Position numbers and translations under genes: made by a program. From positions 1 through 64,000 of the forward strand of contig CAXTVQ010000011.1 of NCBI GenBank assembly GCA_964247705.1: a stretch of DNA of 64,000 nucleotides, given 5' to 3'. Origin of the DNA: LMUY01 sp964247705. GTDB lineage: Bacteria; Pseudomonadota; Alphaproteobacteria; Acetobacterales; Acetobacteraceae. Every line of letters begins with the position of its first letter. Within the stretch, counting starts at the first letter, position 1. The notes beneath the pieces are model-generated. The model did no database searches. It saw only the letters and a program-made list of their open reading frames with translations, and had not been told where the DNA came from. Positions 1 to 8,325 of this stretch are shown in pieces.

Positions 1-147
1 CGCCGTGGTCTGTTGCGGCACGGCGGACGCCGCTGGGGCCGCAGGTGTCGGCGTGGCGGCCGGCGGCGGGCTACGCAGTTGCGCCAGGGGCGCTGCGGCC
101 GGGAACAGCACCGCTCCCAGCATGGCCGCCATCCATCGCTTTCGCAT
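1..147 (-). CDS. Secreted/periplasmic protein of unknown function, N-terminal fragment
   Basis: The minus strand reads open from an ATG at 147 to the window edge (49 codons). The first residues, MRKRWMAAMLGAVLFPAAAP, form a classical signal peptide: a basic n-region, a hydrophobic core and a small-residue c-region. A Pro/Ala/Thr-rich linker follows, typical of exported proteins. A GGGAGG ribosome-binding site lies just upstream of the ATG. The gene runs away from tssB and so probably shares a divergent promoter region with the T6SS operon. No domain is visible in the fragment, so its function, and whether it belongs to the T6SS, cannot be decided here. Confidence 0.6.
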   Translation of the reverse strand, partial: MRKRWMAAMLGAVLFPAAAPLAQLRSPPPAATPTPAAPAASAVPQQTTA

Positions 148-507
148 CGAACCTCCCAGTCCTGACAATGCAGTCCGCTCCCCTGCCGCGCTGGTCCGTG
201 CTGCGCGGCGTCACCGCCCTATCATCGCGGCCCTCGGGGCAGCAAGTCCGTCGACCGCAGAGCAGCAGACCGTGTTCCGTGCTGAACGGACACGCCTCCG
301 ACCGGCGCGCAACGCCCGTCGCAGAATGGCGCGCAAAGTCGGAGCCGTGACCCGTCCCCGGGGGAATGCAGATATTCGGAAATGTTCTCGGCGTTAGCCC
401 TGCCGACCTATGGCCAGCGATGAATAGAACGCAACAATCTGCTCATTGACCCGAGGTATCTGAGGTTGTAATTCGGAAATAATAATGTCTGAGCAAGGGG
501 CCTTGGC
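148..507. promoter_or_regulatory. Divergent intergenic region upstream of tssB
   Basis: This 360-bp stretch lies between the left-edge minus-strand gene and tssB and should hold both promoters. The best sigma70-like match toward tssB is TTGACC at 446-451 and TGTAAT at 467-472, but the 15-nt spacer is short. I see no clear sigma54 (TGGC-N8-TGC) element. The part next to tssB is visibly more AT-rich than the surrounding genes. Only a weak AAGGGG-type ribosome-binding site precedes the tssB ATG. The open frames here show no coding character. Confidence 0.35.
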
Positions 508-1014
508 ATGAGCGCAAGCATCCACGACAAGCTCAACCGTGTCCGCAAGCCGCGGGTGCACATCACCTATGAGGTCGAAACGGGTGATGCGCAGATAAAG
601 CGGGAATTGCCGTTTGTCATGGGCGTGCTCGGTGACTTCTCAGGCGACCCGACCACGGCGCTGCGCCCGCTGGCCGATCGCAAGTTCATCCAGATCGATC
701 GTGACAATTTCGATGACGTAATGTCCCGCGTTGCACCCGGCCTGAAGCTGAAGGTGGACAACACGCTCGCCAATGACGGCAGCCAGATGGCCGTCGATCT
801 CAAGTTCAACAGCATCGAGGATTTCGAGCCCGGCCGCGTGGTCGAGCAAGTTCCGGCGCTCAAGGCGTTGATGGAGACGCGCAACAAGCTACGTGACCTG
901 ATGAGCAAGGTGGACCGGTCCGAAGAACTCGAAAACCTGCTCGAGCAAGTGCTTCAGAACGAAGGCGAGCTCAAGTCGCTCTCCGGCCAGCTTGGCCTGG
1001 CGAAGGGAGAATAG
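508..1014 (+). CDS. tssB: T6SS contractile sheath small subunit TssB (VipA/ImpB)
   Basis: This is the small sheath subunit, which pairs with TssC to build the cytoplasmic contractile sheath around the Hcp tube. At 168 aa it has the usual TssB length. The N-terminal half carries the family pattern RVHITYEVETGD, the PFVMGVLGDFSG motif and the RKFIQIDRDNFDDVM segment. The C-terminal third is charged and helical, the region that assembles with TssC and, in some systems, contacts TagJ. It starts the operon and is separated from tssC by only 2 nt. No defects are seen. Confidence 0.96.
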   Translation: MSASIHDKLNRVRKPRVHITYEVETGDAQIKRELPFVMGVLGDFSGDPTTALRPLADRKFIQIDRDNFDDVMSRVAPGLKLKVDNTLANDGSQMAVDLKFNSIEDFEPGRVVEQVPALKALMETRNKLRDLMSKVDRSEELENLLEQVLQNEGELKSLSGQLGLAKGE

Positions 1015-1016
1015 CT

Positions 1017-2507
1017 GTGTCGGAAACCAAAAGCGGGCTTGCTGGCGCCACGACGGAGACCACCGAGGGCGTTGGCCTGCTTGACCAGGTGCTTTCGGCA
1101 ACGAAGCAGACCGAGCCCGACCATGCGCAGGACTTGGTCAAGAATCTCGTCCAGCAGGCGCTCGACGGCACGGTCACGTTCGACCGAAATCTCACCCGCA
1201 CCTTCGCCCGCGCGATCGATGCGATCGACCGCAAGCTATCGACCCAGCTCAACGCGGTCATGCACGATCCGAAGTTCACCAAGCTGGAAGGCAGTTGGCG
1301 CGGGCTGCACTACCTGGTCATGAACAGCGAGACCGGCACCGGCCTCAAGATCCGCATGCTGAACGTCAGCAAGCGCGAACTGAACCGCGACCTGACCAAG
1401 GCCGTCGAATTCGACCAGAGCCAACTGTTCAAGAAGATCTACGAGAACGAGTTCGGCACGCCGGGTGGTGAGCCGTATGGCGCTTTCGTCGGCGACTACG
1501 AGTGGAACAACCACCCGGACGACATCGAGACGCTGCGTTTGATGTCCAACGTCTCGGCCGCTGCTTTCGCACCCTTCCTGTCTGCTGCCGGCGCGCAGAT
1601 GTTCGGCTTCGACGACTGGACCGAGTTGTCCAAGCCGCGTGACCTGGCCAAGATCTTCGACACTGCCGAATACCAGAAGTGGCGTTCGTTCCGCGACAGC
1701 GAGGACAGCCGCTTCGTTTCGCTCGTCATGCCTCGCGTCATCGCCCGGCTGCCCTACGGCGCCGCCACGAAGCCGATCGAGGAGTTCGGTTACGAGGAAG
1801 CGCCGGCCGACGTGGCCGGGGCTGCCAAGCCGATGCAGCATGGCGAGTATTGCTGGATGAACGCCGCCTACGTCATGGGCGCGCGCATGACCGACGCCTT
1901 CTCCAAGTATGGCTTCTGCACCATGATCCGTGGCGCCGAGGGCGGCGGCAAGGTGGAGAACCTGCCGACCCATCTGTTCAAGTCCGACGACGGCGACACT
2001 GACACGAAATGTCCGACCGAGATCGGCATCACCGACCGCCGTGAGTTCGAACTGTCCAATCTCGGTTTCTTGCCGCTGCTCCATTACAAGAACACCGACT
2101 ACGCCGTCTTCTTCGGCGGCCAGACGGTGCAGAAGCCGAAGAAATACGACCGTCCGGACGCAACGGCGAACGCAGCGATCTCCGCCCGGCTGCCCTACAT
2201 CATGGCGACGGCTCGTTTTGCGCACTACCTCAAGGTCATGGGCCGCGACAAGATCGGTTCCTTCATGGAAGCAGCGGATTGCGAGAAGTGGCTGAACCGC
2301 TGGATCGGCAACTACGTCAACAACAACGAATCGGCTGGGGCCGAGGCCAAGGCGAAGTACCCGCTCCGCGAGGCGAAGGTCGAGGTGAAGGAGATCCCTG
2401 GCAAGCCTGGCTCCTACAACGCGGTGGCTTATCTGCGTCCGTGGCTGCAGATGGAGGAATTGACCACCAGCCTGCGGATGGTCGCCCGCATCCCGGAAAA
2501 GGCCTGA
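1017..2507 (+). CDS. tssC: T6SS contractile sheath large subunit TssC (VipB/ImpC)
   Basis: This is the large sheath subunit (496 aa, normal length). It opens with GTG two bases after the tssB stop, preceded by a GAAGGGAGA ribosome-binding site inside the tssB end. Typical EvpB/VipB-family blocks are present: LEGSWRGLHYLV near residue 90, EFDQSQLFKKIYENEFG near 130, and FAHYLKVMGRDKIGSF with WLNRWIGNYVNNN toward the C terminus. The N-terminal 30-40 residues include the helix that ClpV recognises on contracted sheaths in other systems. A second TssC-like gene follows directly, so this copy is probably the canonical subunit. Confidence 0.96.
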   Translation: MSETKSGLAGATTETTEGVGLLDQVLSATKQTEPDHAQDLVKNLVQQALDGTVTFDRNLTRTFARAIDAIDRKLSTQLNAVMHDPKFTKLEGSWRGLHYLVMNSETGTGLKIRMLNVSKRELNRDLTKAVEFDQSQLFKKIYENEFGTPGGEPYGAFVGDYEWNNHPDDIETLRLMSNVSAAAFAPFLSAAGAQMFGFDDWTELSKPRDLAKIFDTAEYQKWRSFRDSEDSRFVSLVMPRVIARLPYGAATKPIEEFGYEEAPADVAGAAKPMQHGEYCWMNAAYVMGARMTDAFSKYGFCTMIRGAEGGGKVENLPTHLFKSDDGDTDTKCPTEIGITDRREFELSNLGFLPLLHYKNTDYAVFFGGQTVQKPKKYDRPDATANAAISARLPYIMATARFAHYLKVMGRDKIGSFMEAADCEKWLNRWIGNYVNNNESAGAEAKAKYPLREAKVEVKEIPGKPGSYNAVAYLRPWLQMEELTTSLRMVARIPEKA

Positions 2508-2523
2508 TTCTGCGTCAGCCCGC

Positions 2524-4050
2524 ATGGATGGGCTGACGGCAGCACCCGCGGACGCCGATGCGACCTCGCCCTTGCGGGACGAGGTCCTTGCCGGCCGATT
2601 CTTTGGTCCGGGTTGCCACGGCACGGCCGAGGTGTTGGCCGCTCTGCTGGCCACGACCGCAGGGCCATCGACCGCAACGGCTTGGTTCGGACGCGACCGT
2701 GCTGCCCGCCTGTTGCGGGATCCGGCAGCTTTGCGCGGCGCCCTCGACATGGACATCACGGCGATCGATGACCTGATCTCCGCCCAACTCGACGTCATCC
2801 TGCACCACAAGCGGCTCTCTGCGCTCGAGGGGAGGTGGCGCGGTGTGGACTGGCTGCTGCACTCCTACGACCCGGGCGCCCGCATCAAGCTCCGGCTGCT
2901 GAACATAGGCTGGGCCGAACTATGCCGCGACCTCGAACGGGCGGCGGAGTTCGATCAGAGCCAGTTGTTCCAGCGCATCTACGAAGACGAGTTCGGCATG
3001 GCGGGCGGCGAGCCGTTCGGTCTCCTGCTGGTGGACCACGAAGTCCATCATCTGCCTGGCGCCGGGGGCGACCACGTCTCCGCCATCAAGCTGCTCTCCG
3101 CGGTGGCCGCCGCCGCCTTCGTGCCCATGATCCTGCCCGCCTCGCCGTCCTTGCTCGAGGTGGACGAGTTCGCCGACCTTGCTTCGACCCAGCACCCGGC
3201 TTCTCCGCTGCGGGCGGCAAGCCATGCGCGGTGGCGGACTTTGCGCAACCGTGAGGATATGCGCTTCATCTGCGTGACCTTGCCCCGCGTCCTCGCACGC
3301 CCGCCGTGGCGCGACGAACCGGCGCGCCATGACGGGTTCCGCTACGTCGAGTATACCCCCGACGCTACAGCCAGGACCTGGATGTCCGCCGCCTTTCCCT
3401 TCGCCGCCTGTGTTGCCCGTGCCTTTGCCGCCTACTCCTGGCCTGCCGACATCCGTGGCGTGGAAACCGACGTCGAAGCGGGCGGGGTAGTGACCGACCT
3501 CCCCGCCGAGCGGTTCGAAACCGACCCCGGACGGACCTGGGTCCGCCCCTCGCTCGACTTGGTGCTGACCGACGCCCAGGAGCGCGACCTGATCGACGCT
3601 GGCCTGCTGCCGCTCTGCGCCGTGCCCTTCGGGGAGGAAGGCGCCTTCAGTGCCGTACGGAGCCTTCAGGAACCGGGCAAGTTCACCACCGAGTTGGCCA
3701 CCGCCAACGCGTTCGTGTCGGCACAGATCAACTCGATGCTGTGCGTCGGCCGCTTCGCGCATTACGTCAAGGTGATGGGGCGTGACATGGTGGGCTCCAT
3801 GCTGGCCGCGGACGACATCGAGCGCCGGTTGCAAACCTGGCTGAACACATACGTCAACAGCAACGTTATCAGCAGCCGGGACAACCGGGCCCGCGCACCG
3901 CTGATCGCCGGCCGGGTCAGCGTTGCCGAGCGCCCCGGCAAGCCCGGCGTGTTCAGTTGCGTCGTGCATCTGCAGCCGCACTTCCAGTTGGACGACGTTT
4001 CGGCCACATTCCGGTTGGTGACCGAGTTGTCCTCCCCTGGACGGCCGTGA
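2524..4050 (+). CDS. tssC2: Second TssC-like sheath protein (ImpD type)
   Basis: This 508-aa paralogue of TssC shares its landmarks: LEGRWRGVDWLLHSYD, EFDQSQLFQRIYEDEFG, FAHYVKVMGRDMVGSM and WLNTYVNSN. The centre has diverged, with many substitutions and extra prolines. In the rhizobial imp loci and in Agrobacterium two TssC homologues (ImpC/ImpD, TssC41/TssC40) are likewise adjacent and cotranscribed, so the arrangement is known. The ATG at 2524 lies 16 nt after tssC. It may be a minor sheath component or an assembly factor; no inactivating lesion is visible. Confidence 0.9.
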   Translation: MDGLTAAPADADATSPLRDEVLAGRFFGPGCHGTAEVLAALLATTAGPSTATAWFGRDRAARLLRDPAALRGALDMDITAIDDLISAQLDVILHHKRLSALEGRWRGVDWLLHSYDPGARIKLRLLNIGWAELCRDLERAAEFDQSQLFQRIYEDEFGMAGGEPFGLLLVDHEVHHLPGAGGDHVSAIKLLSAVAAAAFVPMILPASPSLLEVDEFADLASTQHPASPLRAASHARWRTLRNREDMRFICVTLPRVLARPPWRDEPARHDGFRYVEYTPDATARTWMSAAFPFAACVARAFAAYSWPADIRGVETDVEAGGVVTDLPAERFETDPGRTWVRPSLDLVLTDAQERDLIDAGLLPLCAVPFGEEGAFSAVRSLQEPGKFTTELATANAFVSAQINSMLCVGRFAHYVKVMGRDMVGSMLAADDIERRLQTWLNTYVNSNVISSRDNRARAPLIAGRVSVAERPGKPGVFSCVVHLQPHFQLDDVSATFRLVTELSSPGRP

Positions 4051-4077
4051 GCGATCAGCCATGACCAAGGAGCCGCG

Positions 4078-4893
4078 ATGAGCGAACTGAACGAGGCCGG
4101 AGACCTCTTTCGTGCCGGACGCCTCAAGGACGCCGTGGCCCAGGCCAATGCGGCGGTGAGGAAGGCCACGTCCGATCTGGCGGCCCGCGTGCTGCTGGCC
4201 GAGTTGCTGCTGTTCCAGGGCAATCTGGACCGCGCCGACCTCATCCTCGATGCCGCCGCCGATCTGACGCCGGACGCCGCACTGGTGATCGCAGAATTCC
4301 GGCAGTTGCTGCGCGGCGAGCAGGCACGCCGCCAGTTGAGCCGCGACGGCCGGGTGCCGGAGTTGCTGTCCGACCCCACGCCCTGCATCACCGCGACCCT
4401 GGCCGCCTGCGTGGCGCTGCGTGCCGGGGACACGGCCGACGCCGCTACCAACCTTTCCATTGCGGAAGCCGAGCGCCCCCGCGTCCCCGGGCAACTGGAA
4501 GACGGCGCCGCGTTCGATGATCTGCGCGACGCCGACGACCTGTGCGCTGGTATCCTCGAGGTGCTCACGACCACAGGCAAATATTACTGGATCCCGACCG
4601 AGCGGATCGAGAGCGTGCTGTTCCACCCGCCGGTACGCCCGCGCGACTTGTTTTGGCGCCGGGCGACGATGTCGGTGCGTGGTGGGCCGGATGGGGACGT
4701 GTATGTCCCCGCGATCTACGCCGACCCGCCCCCAGACACCTCCGAGATACTGCTGCTCGGGCGCGAGACCGATTGGCGTGAGGCGGGCGGCGTCACCCGC
4801 GGCGTGGGGCAACGCATGTTCCTCGTCGGCGATGACGCCAAGGGGATCATGGAGCTGACCAGCCTGTCGCTCGGCGCCGACGCACCAGGATGA
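4078..4893 (+). CDS. tagJ: T6SS accessory protein TagJ (ImpE family)
   Basis: This 271-aa ImpE-family protein has an N-terminal TPR-like helical half (residues about 1-110, rich in Ala/Leu/Asp) and a C-terminal domain with the family signature around YYWIPTERIESVLFHPP and RPRDLFWRRATM. In the Pseudomonas H1-T6SS the homologue TagJ binds TssB and ClpV and tunes sheath disassembly. An AAGGAG ribosome-binding site lies just upstream of the ATG. It overlaps tssE by an ATGA, so the two are translationally coupled. The family assignment is strong; its role in this organism is inferred. Confidence 0.9.
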   Translation: MSELNEAGDLFRAGRLKDAVAQANAAVRKATSDLAARVLLAELLLFQGNLDRADLILDAAADLTPDAALVIAEFRQLLRGEQARRQLSRDGRVPELLSDPTPCITATLAACVALRAGDTADAATNLSIAEAERPRVPGQLEDGAAFDDLRDADDLCAGILEVLTTTGKYYWIPTERIESVLFHPPVRPRDLFWRRATMSVRGGPDGDVYVPAIYADPPPDTSEILLLGRETDWREAGGVTRGVGQRMFLVGDDAKGIMELTSLSLGADAPG

Positions 4894-5405
4894 GCGGGCG
4901 CGGCCGGGAGGGGCGCCGCGCGGCCGGCCCCGTCATGCTGCCGTTGCTCGACCGCCTGATCGACAACGAACCGGAGCGCGCCACCGATCAGCCGCTCTCG
5001 GCCGCCGAGGCGATGCTGGTGCTGACCAACTCCGTCCGCCGCGACCTGGAGATGCTGCTGAATGCGAGGCGGCGCTTCCATTCCTGGCCGGCCGCGATGC
5101 GCGAGTTGGACACGTCGCCGCTGAACTACGGCATCCCCGACTGCACCGCCGGCACGTTCAACGACCAGCGAGAACGCGAAGCCTTTCGCGCCGAGGTCGA
5201 AGCGACCATCCGCCGCTTCGAGCCACGCTTCCTGAGCGTCGTGGTTCAGCTCCCCGACTTCGAGTCCCGCAAACTCAGTTCCAGCCTGCGCTTGCGCGTT
5301 GAAGCACTGCTGCATGCCGACCCGGCGCCGGAAGCCATTTCGTTCGACACAGTGGTCGATGCCGTGACGTCCAACGTCGCGATCCAGAGCTTCGGCGCGA
5401 CCTAA
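4890..5405 (+). CDS. tssE: T6SS baseplate wedge protein TssE (gp25-like)
   Basis: This 171-aa protein has the gp25/lysozyme-like fold found in the T6SS and T4 phage baseplate, where it nucleates sheath assembly. Family marks include the SVRRDLEMLLNARRR segment near residue 50 (an E-x-L-L-N-T-R-like baseplate motif), SPLNYGIPD, and the C-terminal IRRFEPRFLSV stretch. A basic 10-residue leader precedes the conserved part. The ATG overlaps the tagJ stop (ATGA), and tssF follows 15 nt downstream. Confidence 0.93.
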   Translation: MSGRGREGRRAAGPVMLPLLDRLIDNEPERATDQPLSAAEAMLVLTNSVRRDLEMLLNARRRFHSWPAAMRELDTSPLNYGIPDCTAGTFNDQREREAFRAEVEATIRRFEPRFLSVVVQLPDFESRKLSSSLRLRVEALLHADPAPEAISFDTVVDAVTSNVAIQSFGAT

Positions 5406-5420
5406 GCCCGGATCACACAG

Positions 5421-7262
5421 ATGTCCGACAGCCTGCTTCCCTTTTATGTGCGCGAACTCAACGCGATCCGCTCGCTGGCTGGCGAGTTCGCCGCCGCCAA
5501 TCCCAAGATCGCCGGCCGCCTGCGCTTATCCAGCGAGGCGGTGGACGACCCGCATGTGGCACGGTTGCTGGAGGGCGTAGCCTTTCTCGCCGCACGTGTG
5601 CACCACCGGCTGGATGACGAATTTCCCGAGCTGACCGACGCGCTGCTCGACACGCTGTACCCGCATTACCTCGCACCCGTGCCGTCCTGCACCATCGTGC
5701 AGTTCACCGCACCCGAGGACGCCCAGGGTCCTGCCACCGTGCCAGCCGCAAAGCTGTTGGACACGGAGCCGGTGCGGGGCGAGCCCTGCCGCTTCCGGAC
5801 GACCGCGCCCGCCACGGTCTGGCCCATCAGCATCGAGGCCGCGCGGCTCTCCGGCCTCCCGCTCGCCGCCCCGGCCAATCCGCACGCGGTTGGCCGGGAC
5901 GGTACGCGCGCCACGGCGGTGCTCCGCATCACGCTGCGGTGCAATGCCGCGGCGATGACGCTCACCCAGCTCGGACTCGACCGGCTTCGGCTGTTCCTAC
6001 GCGCCGCCCCCAATGTCTCCCTGCCGCTGTACGAGCTGTTGTGCGAGCACGTGCTCTCGGTCGCACTCGCCGACGGCCCGAACGACGCGGCGCCCACCGT
6101 CATTCCCCGTGGCAGCATCACCCCCGTGGGCTTTGGCCCGGAGGAGGCGCTGTTTCCCTGGCCCGCCCGGTCCTTCACCGGCTTCCGCTTGCTGACCGAG
6201 TATTTCGCCTTTCCACAAAAATTCATGTTCCTCGACCTAACCGGGCTGGATGCCCGCACCCTGGTCGATGCGGGCGGCCGCCTCGATATCTTCATCTACC
6301 TCGACCGGTCGACGCAGGAGCTGGAGCGCGCCATCGACGCCGACAGCTTCGCCCTCGGCTGCACGCCCGCCGTGAACCTGTTCCCGCAACGCTGCGATCC
6401 CATTCTGCTGGACAGTCACACCACGGAGTACCGCGTCGAGCCGGACCGCCGCCGCCCCGGCACGATGGAGGTGTGGATGATCGACCGGGTGCGGGAGAAC
6501 CGCTCCGACAGCACGCAACGCCCCTGGGTGCCGTTTCACCGGCTCAGCGCGGGGCTTGATGGGCCGCAGGAAGAGGCACCCGGCGGCTTCTACACCTCCG
6601 TGCGCCGTGGGTCGGCCAGCCTGTCCGGCACCGACGTGCTCCTGGGCCTGTACGATCCCGGCTTTGATCCCGAGCAGCCCGGCAACTCCGTGCTTTCGGT
6701 GGACGCGATCTGCACCAACCGGGATCTGCCGGCCGAACTGCCTTTCGGCGGCGGGCATCCGCGCGTGGCGCTGAACGACGGGATGGCGTCGATCGGGAGC
6801 GTATCCTGCCTGACTGCCCCCACGCCGCCGTTGCGCCGGGTTCTGCGTGAGCGTGGCTTCTGGCAGCTCGTCTCGCATCTCTCGCTCGGCCACCTTTCGG
6901 TGGTTGGCGGCGAGGATGGCGCCGCTGCCTTGCGCGAGGTGCTGCGCCTGTATGACCTGCGCGCTTCCGCCGACACGATCGCGGCCATCGAAGGGCTGGT
7001 GAGCGTTTCGGCCAAGCCCGGCGTTGCCCGCGTTCCCGGTTCCCATCTCGGCGCGTTCTGCCGCGGTCTGGACGTGACGCTGGAGTTCGACAGCCGAAGC
7101 TGGGCCAGCGGCAGCCTGTATCTGCTCGCCTCCGTGCTCGATCGCTTCCTGGCGCTGCACGCCACGGTCAACGCCTTCGTCCGCACCAGCGTGGCGCTGC
7201 GGGGACGACCGGGGATGATCGCGCGCTGGCCGGCCCGCGCCGGGGCCCGCACACTGCTGTGA
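5421..7262 (+). CDS. tssF: T6SS baseplate protein TssF (VasA/ImpG)
   Basis: This 613-aa baseplate wedge protein has the usual length. The N terminus (LLPFYVRELNAIRSLAGEFA) and the following HHRLDDEFPELTDALLDTLYPHYL are the conserved opening of the VasA/ImpG family. In known systems TssF forms the wedge with TssG and TssE and contacts TssK. The gene sits between tssE and tssG, as in most T6SS loci, and no interruption is seen. Confidence 0.95.
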   Translation: MSDSLLPFYVRELNAIRSLAGEFAAANPKIAGRLRLSSEAVDDPHVARLLEGVAFLAARVHHRLDDEFPELTDALLDTLYPHYLAPVPSCTIVQFTAPEDAQGPATVPAAKLLDTEPVRGEPCRFRTTAPATVWPISIEAARLSGLPLAAPANPHAVGRDGTRATAVLRITLRCNAAAMTLTQLGLDRLRLFLRAAPNVSLPLYELLCEHVLSVALADGPNDAAPTVIPRGSITPVGFGPEEALFPWPARSFTGFRLLTEYFAFPQKFMFLDLTGLDARTLVDAGGRLDIFIYLDRSTQELERAIDADSFALGCTPAVNLFPQRCDPILLDSHTTEYRVEPDRRRPGTMEVWMIDRVRENRSDSTQRPWVPFHRLSAGLDGPQEEAPGGFYTSVRRGSASLSGTDVLLGLYDPGFDPEQPGNSVLSVDAICTNRDLPAELPFGGGHPRVALNDGMASIGSVSCLTAPTPPLRRVLRERGFWQLVSHLSLGHLSVVGGEDGAAALREVLRLYDLRASADTIAAIEGLVSVSAKPGVARVPGSHLGAFCRGLDVTLEFDSRSWASGSLYLLASVLDRFLALHATVNAFVRTSVALRGRPGMIARWPARAGARTLL

Positions 7263-7272
7263 AGTCCCTGAT

Positions 7273-8313
7273 GTGACGGGGCAGACCAGTAAGCCACCTG
7301 CCCGGTCCGCACTCGATCGGCTGGCCGGGGAGCCTCGCCGGTTCGGCTTCGATGCGGTGGTGCGGCTGTTGCTGCTCGCCGCCCATAATGCCGACCCGGC
7401 GGCCATCGTGCGCTTCCGCTCCGTGGCCAGCCTGGCCCAGCCACCTGCCGACGTGCTGTCGATCGGCGGCGGCAGTGCCAGCGGGCCGCCCCAGGTTGTG
7501 ACCACTGTCATGGGGCTGGTCGGTACGTCGGGTGTGCTGCCGCGCGGCTACACCGAGATCGTCAACACGGCGATCCGGGGCGGGTCCCGCTCGCTGCATG
7601 CGTTCCTCGACATGCTGTCGCACCGCTTCGTCGCGCACTTCGCACAAGCGGGCACCAAGTATCGGCTGCACCGGGCCGCGGAGATGGCGGGTTTGCGGCC
7701 CGGGTCTGGCGCTGACCCGGTGAGCGAGGCGTTGCTGGCGCTGACGGGTTACGGCAATGGCGCGATGGTGGACCGGCTGGCCGCCGGTCCGGAGCCGTTG
7801 ATGCATTACGCCGGGTTCTTCGCCATGCGCCCGCGCTCGGCCGATCGGCTGGCCGCGTTAGCCACCGATTGGTGCGGCCGCCCTGTCGAAGTGGTGCAGT
7901 TCGCCGGCGCTTGGCTCACTGTGCCAGCGGACCAGCAATCCATGCTGCGCCAAGGTGTGTTCTCCGGACGTTTCGACCAGCTTGGCGTGGATGCGACGAT
8001 CGGTACGCGGGCGTGGAATGCACAGGCACGTATCGTGCTGCGCATCGGCCCGCTCACCCTGCATGCCTTTCGCGCCTTGCTGCCGCACCAGCCGGCCTTG
8101 CGCCGCCTGGTGTCGCTGGTGCGCAGCTTCGTTGGGTTCGAGACCGGGTTCGCGATCAACCCGGTGCTGGAAGCGGATGCGGTGCCCCCCTTGCAGTTGG
8201 GGGCCACCGGGACGCGGCTCGGCTGGGATAGCTGGCTGCCAACGCATGGCACGCGCCGGGCAGACGGGACCGAGGCGATGTTCGAGGCCGAAGTGGTGGA
8301 AGCACTCGGTTGA
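7273..8313 (+). CDS. tssG: T6SS baseplate protein TssG (VasB/ImpH)
   Basis: This 346-aa TssG is the partner of TssF in the baseplate wedge. The N-terminal part, with RFGFDAVVRLLLL and VRFRSVASLAQP, and the central RGYTEIVNTAIRGGSRSLHAFLDMLSHRF match the VasB/ImpH family. The start is GTG at 7273, because an ATG at 7271 is followed at once by TGA in its own frame. The gene ends the plus-strand baseplate block and converges on tssA. Confidence 0.94.
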   Translation: MTGQTSKPPARSALDRLAGEPRRFGFDAVVRLLLLAAHNADPAAIVRFRSVASLAQPPADVLSIGGGSASGPPQVVTTVMGLVGTSGVLPRGYTEIVNTAIRGGSRSLHAFLDMLSHRFVAHFAQAGTKYRLHRAAEMAGLRPGSGADPVSEALLALTGYGNGAMVDRLAAGPEPLMHYAGFFAMRPRSADRLAALATDWCGRPVEVVQFAGAWLTVPADQQSMLRQGVFSGRFDQLGVDATIGTRAWNAQARIVLRIGPLTLHAFRALLPHQPALRRLVSLVRSFVGFETGFAINPVLEADAVPPLQLGATGTRLGWDSWLPTHGTRRADGTEAMFEAEVVEALG

Positions 8314-8325
8314 AGCTGCGCCTCG

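Noticed and set aside
5..397. Plus-strand open frame at the left edge
   Set aside because: It overlaps the signal-peptide gene on the other strand and the promoter region and has no coding pattern or ribosome-binding site.
1236..2810. A 524-codon open frame on the minus strand across tssC
   Set aside because: It is antisense to a clear TssC gene and its translation is Arg/Val/His-rich with no domain; such frames arise from high GC in the third codon position.
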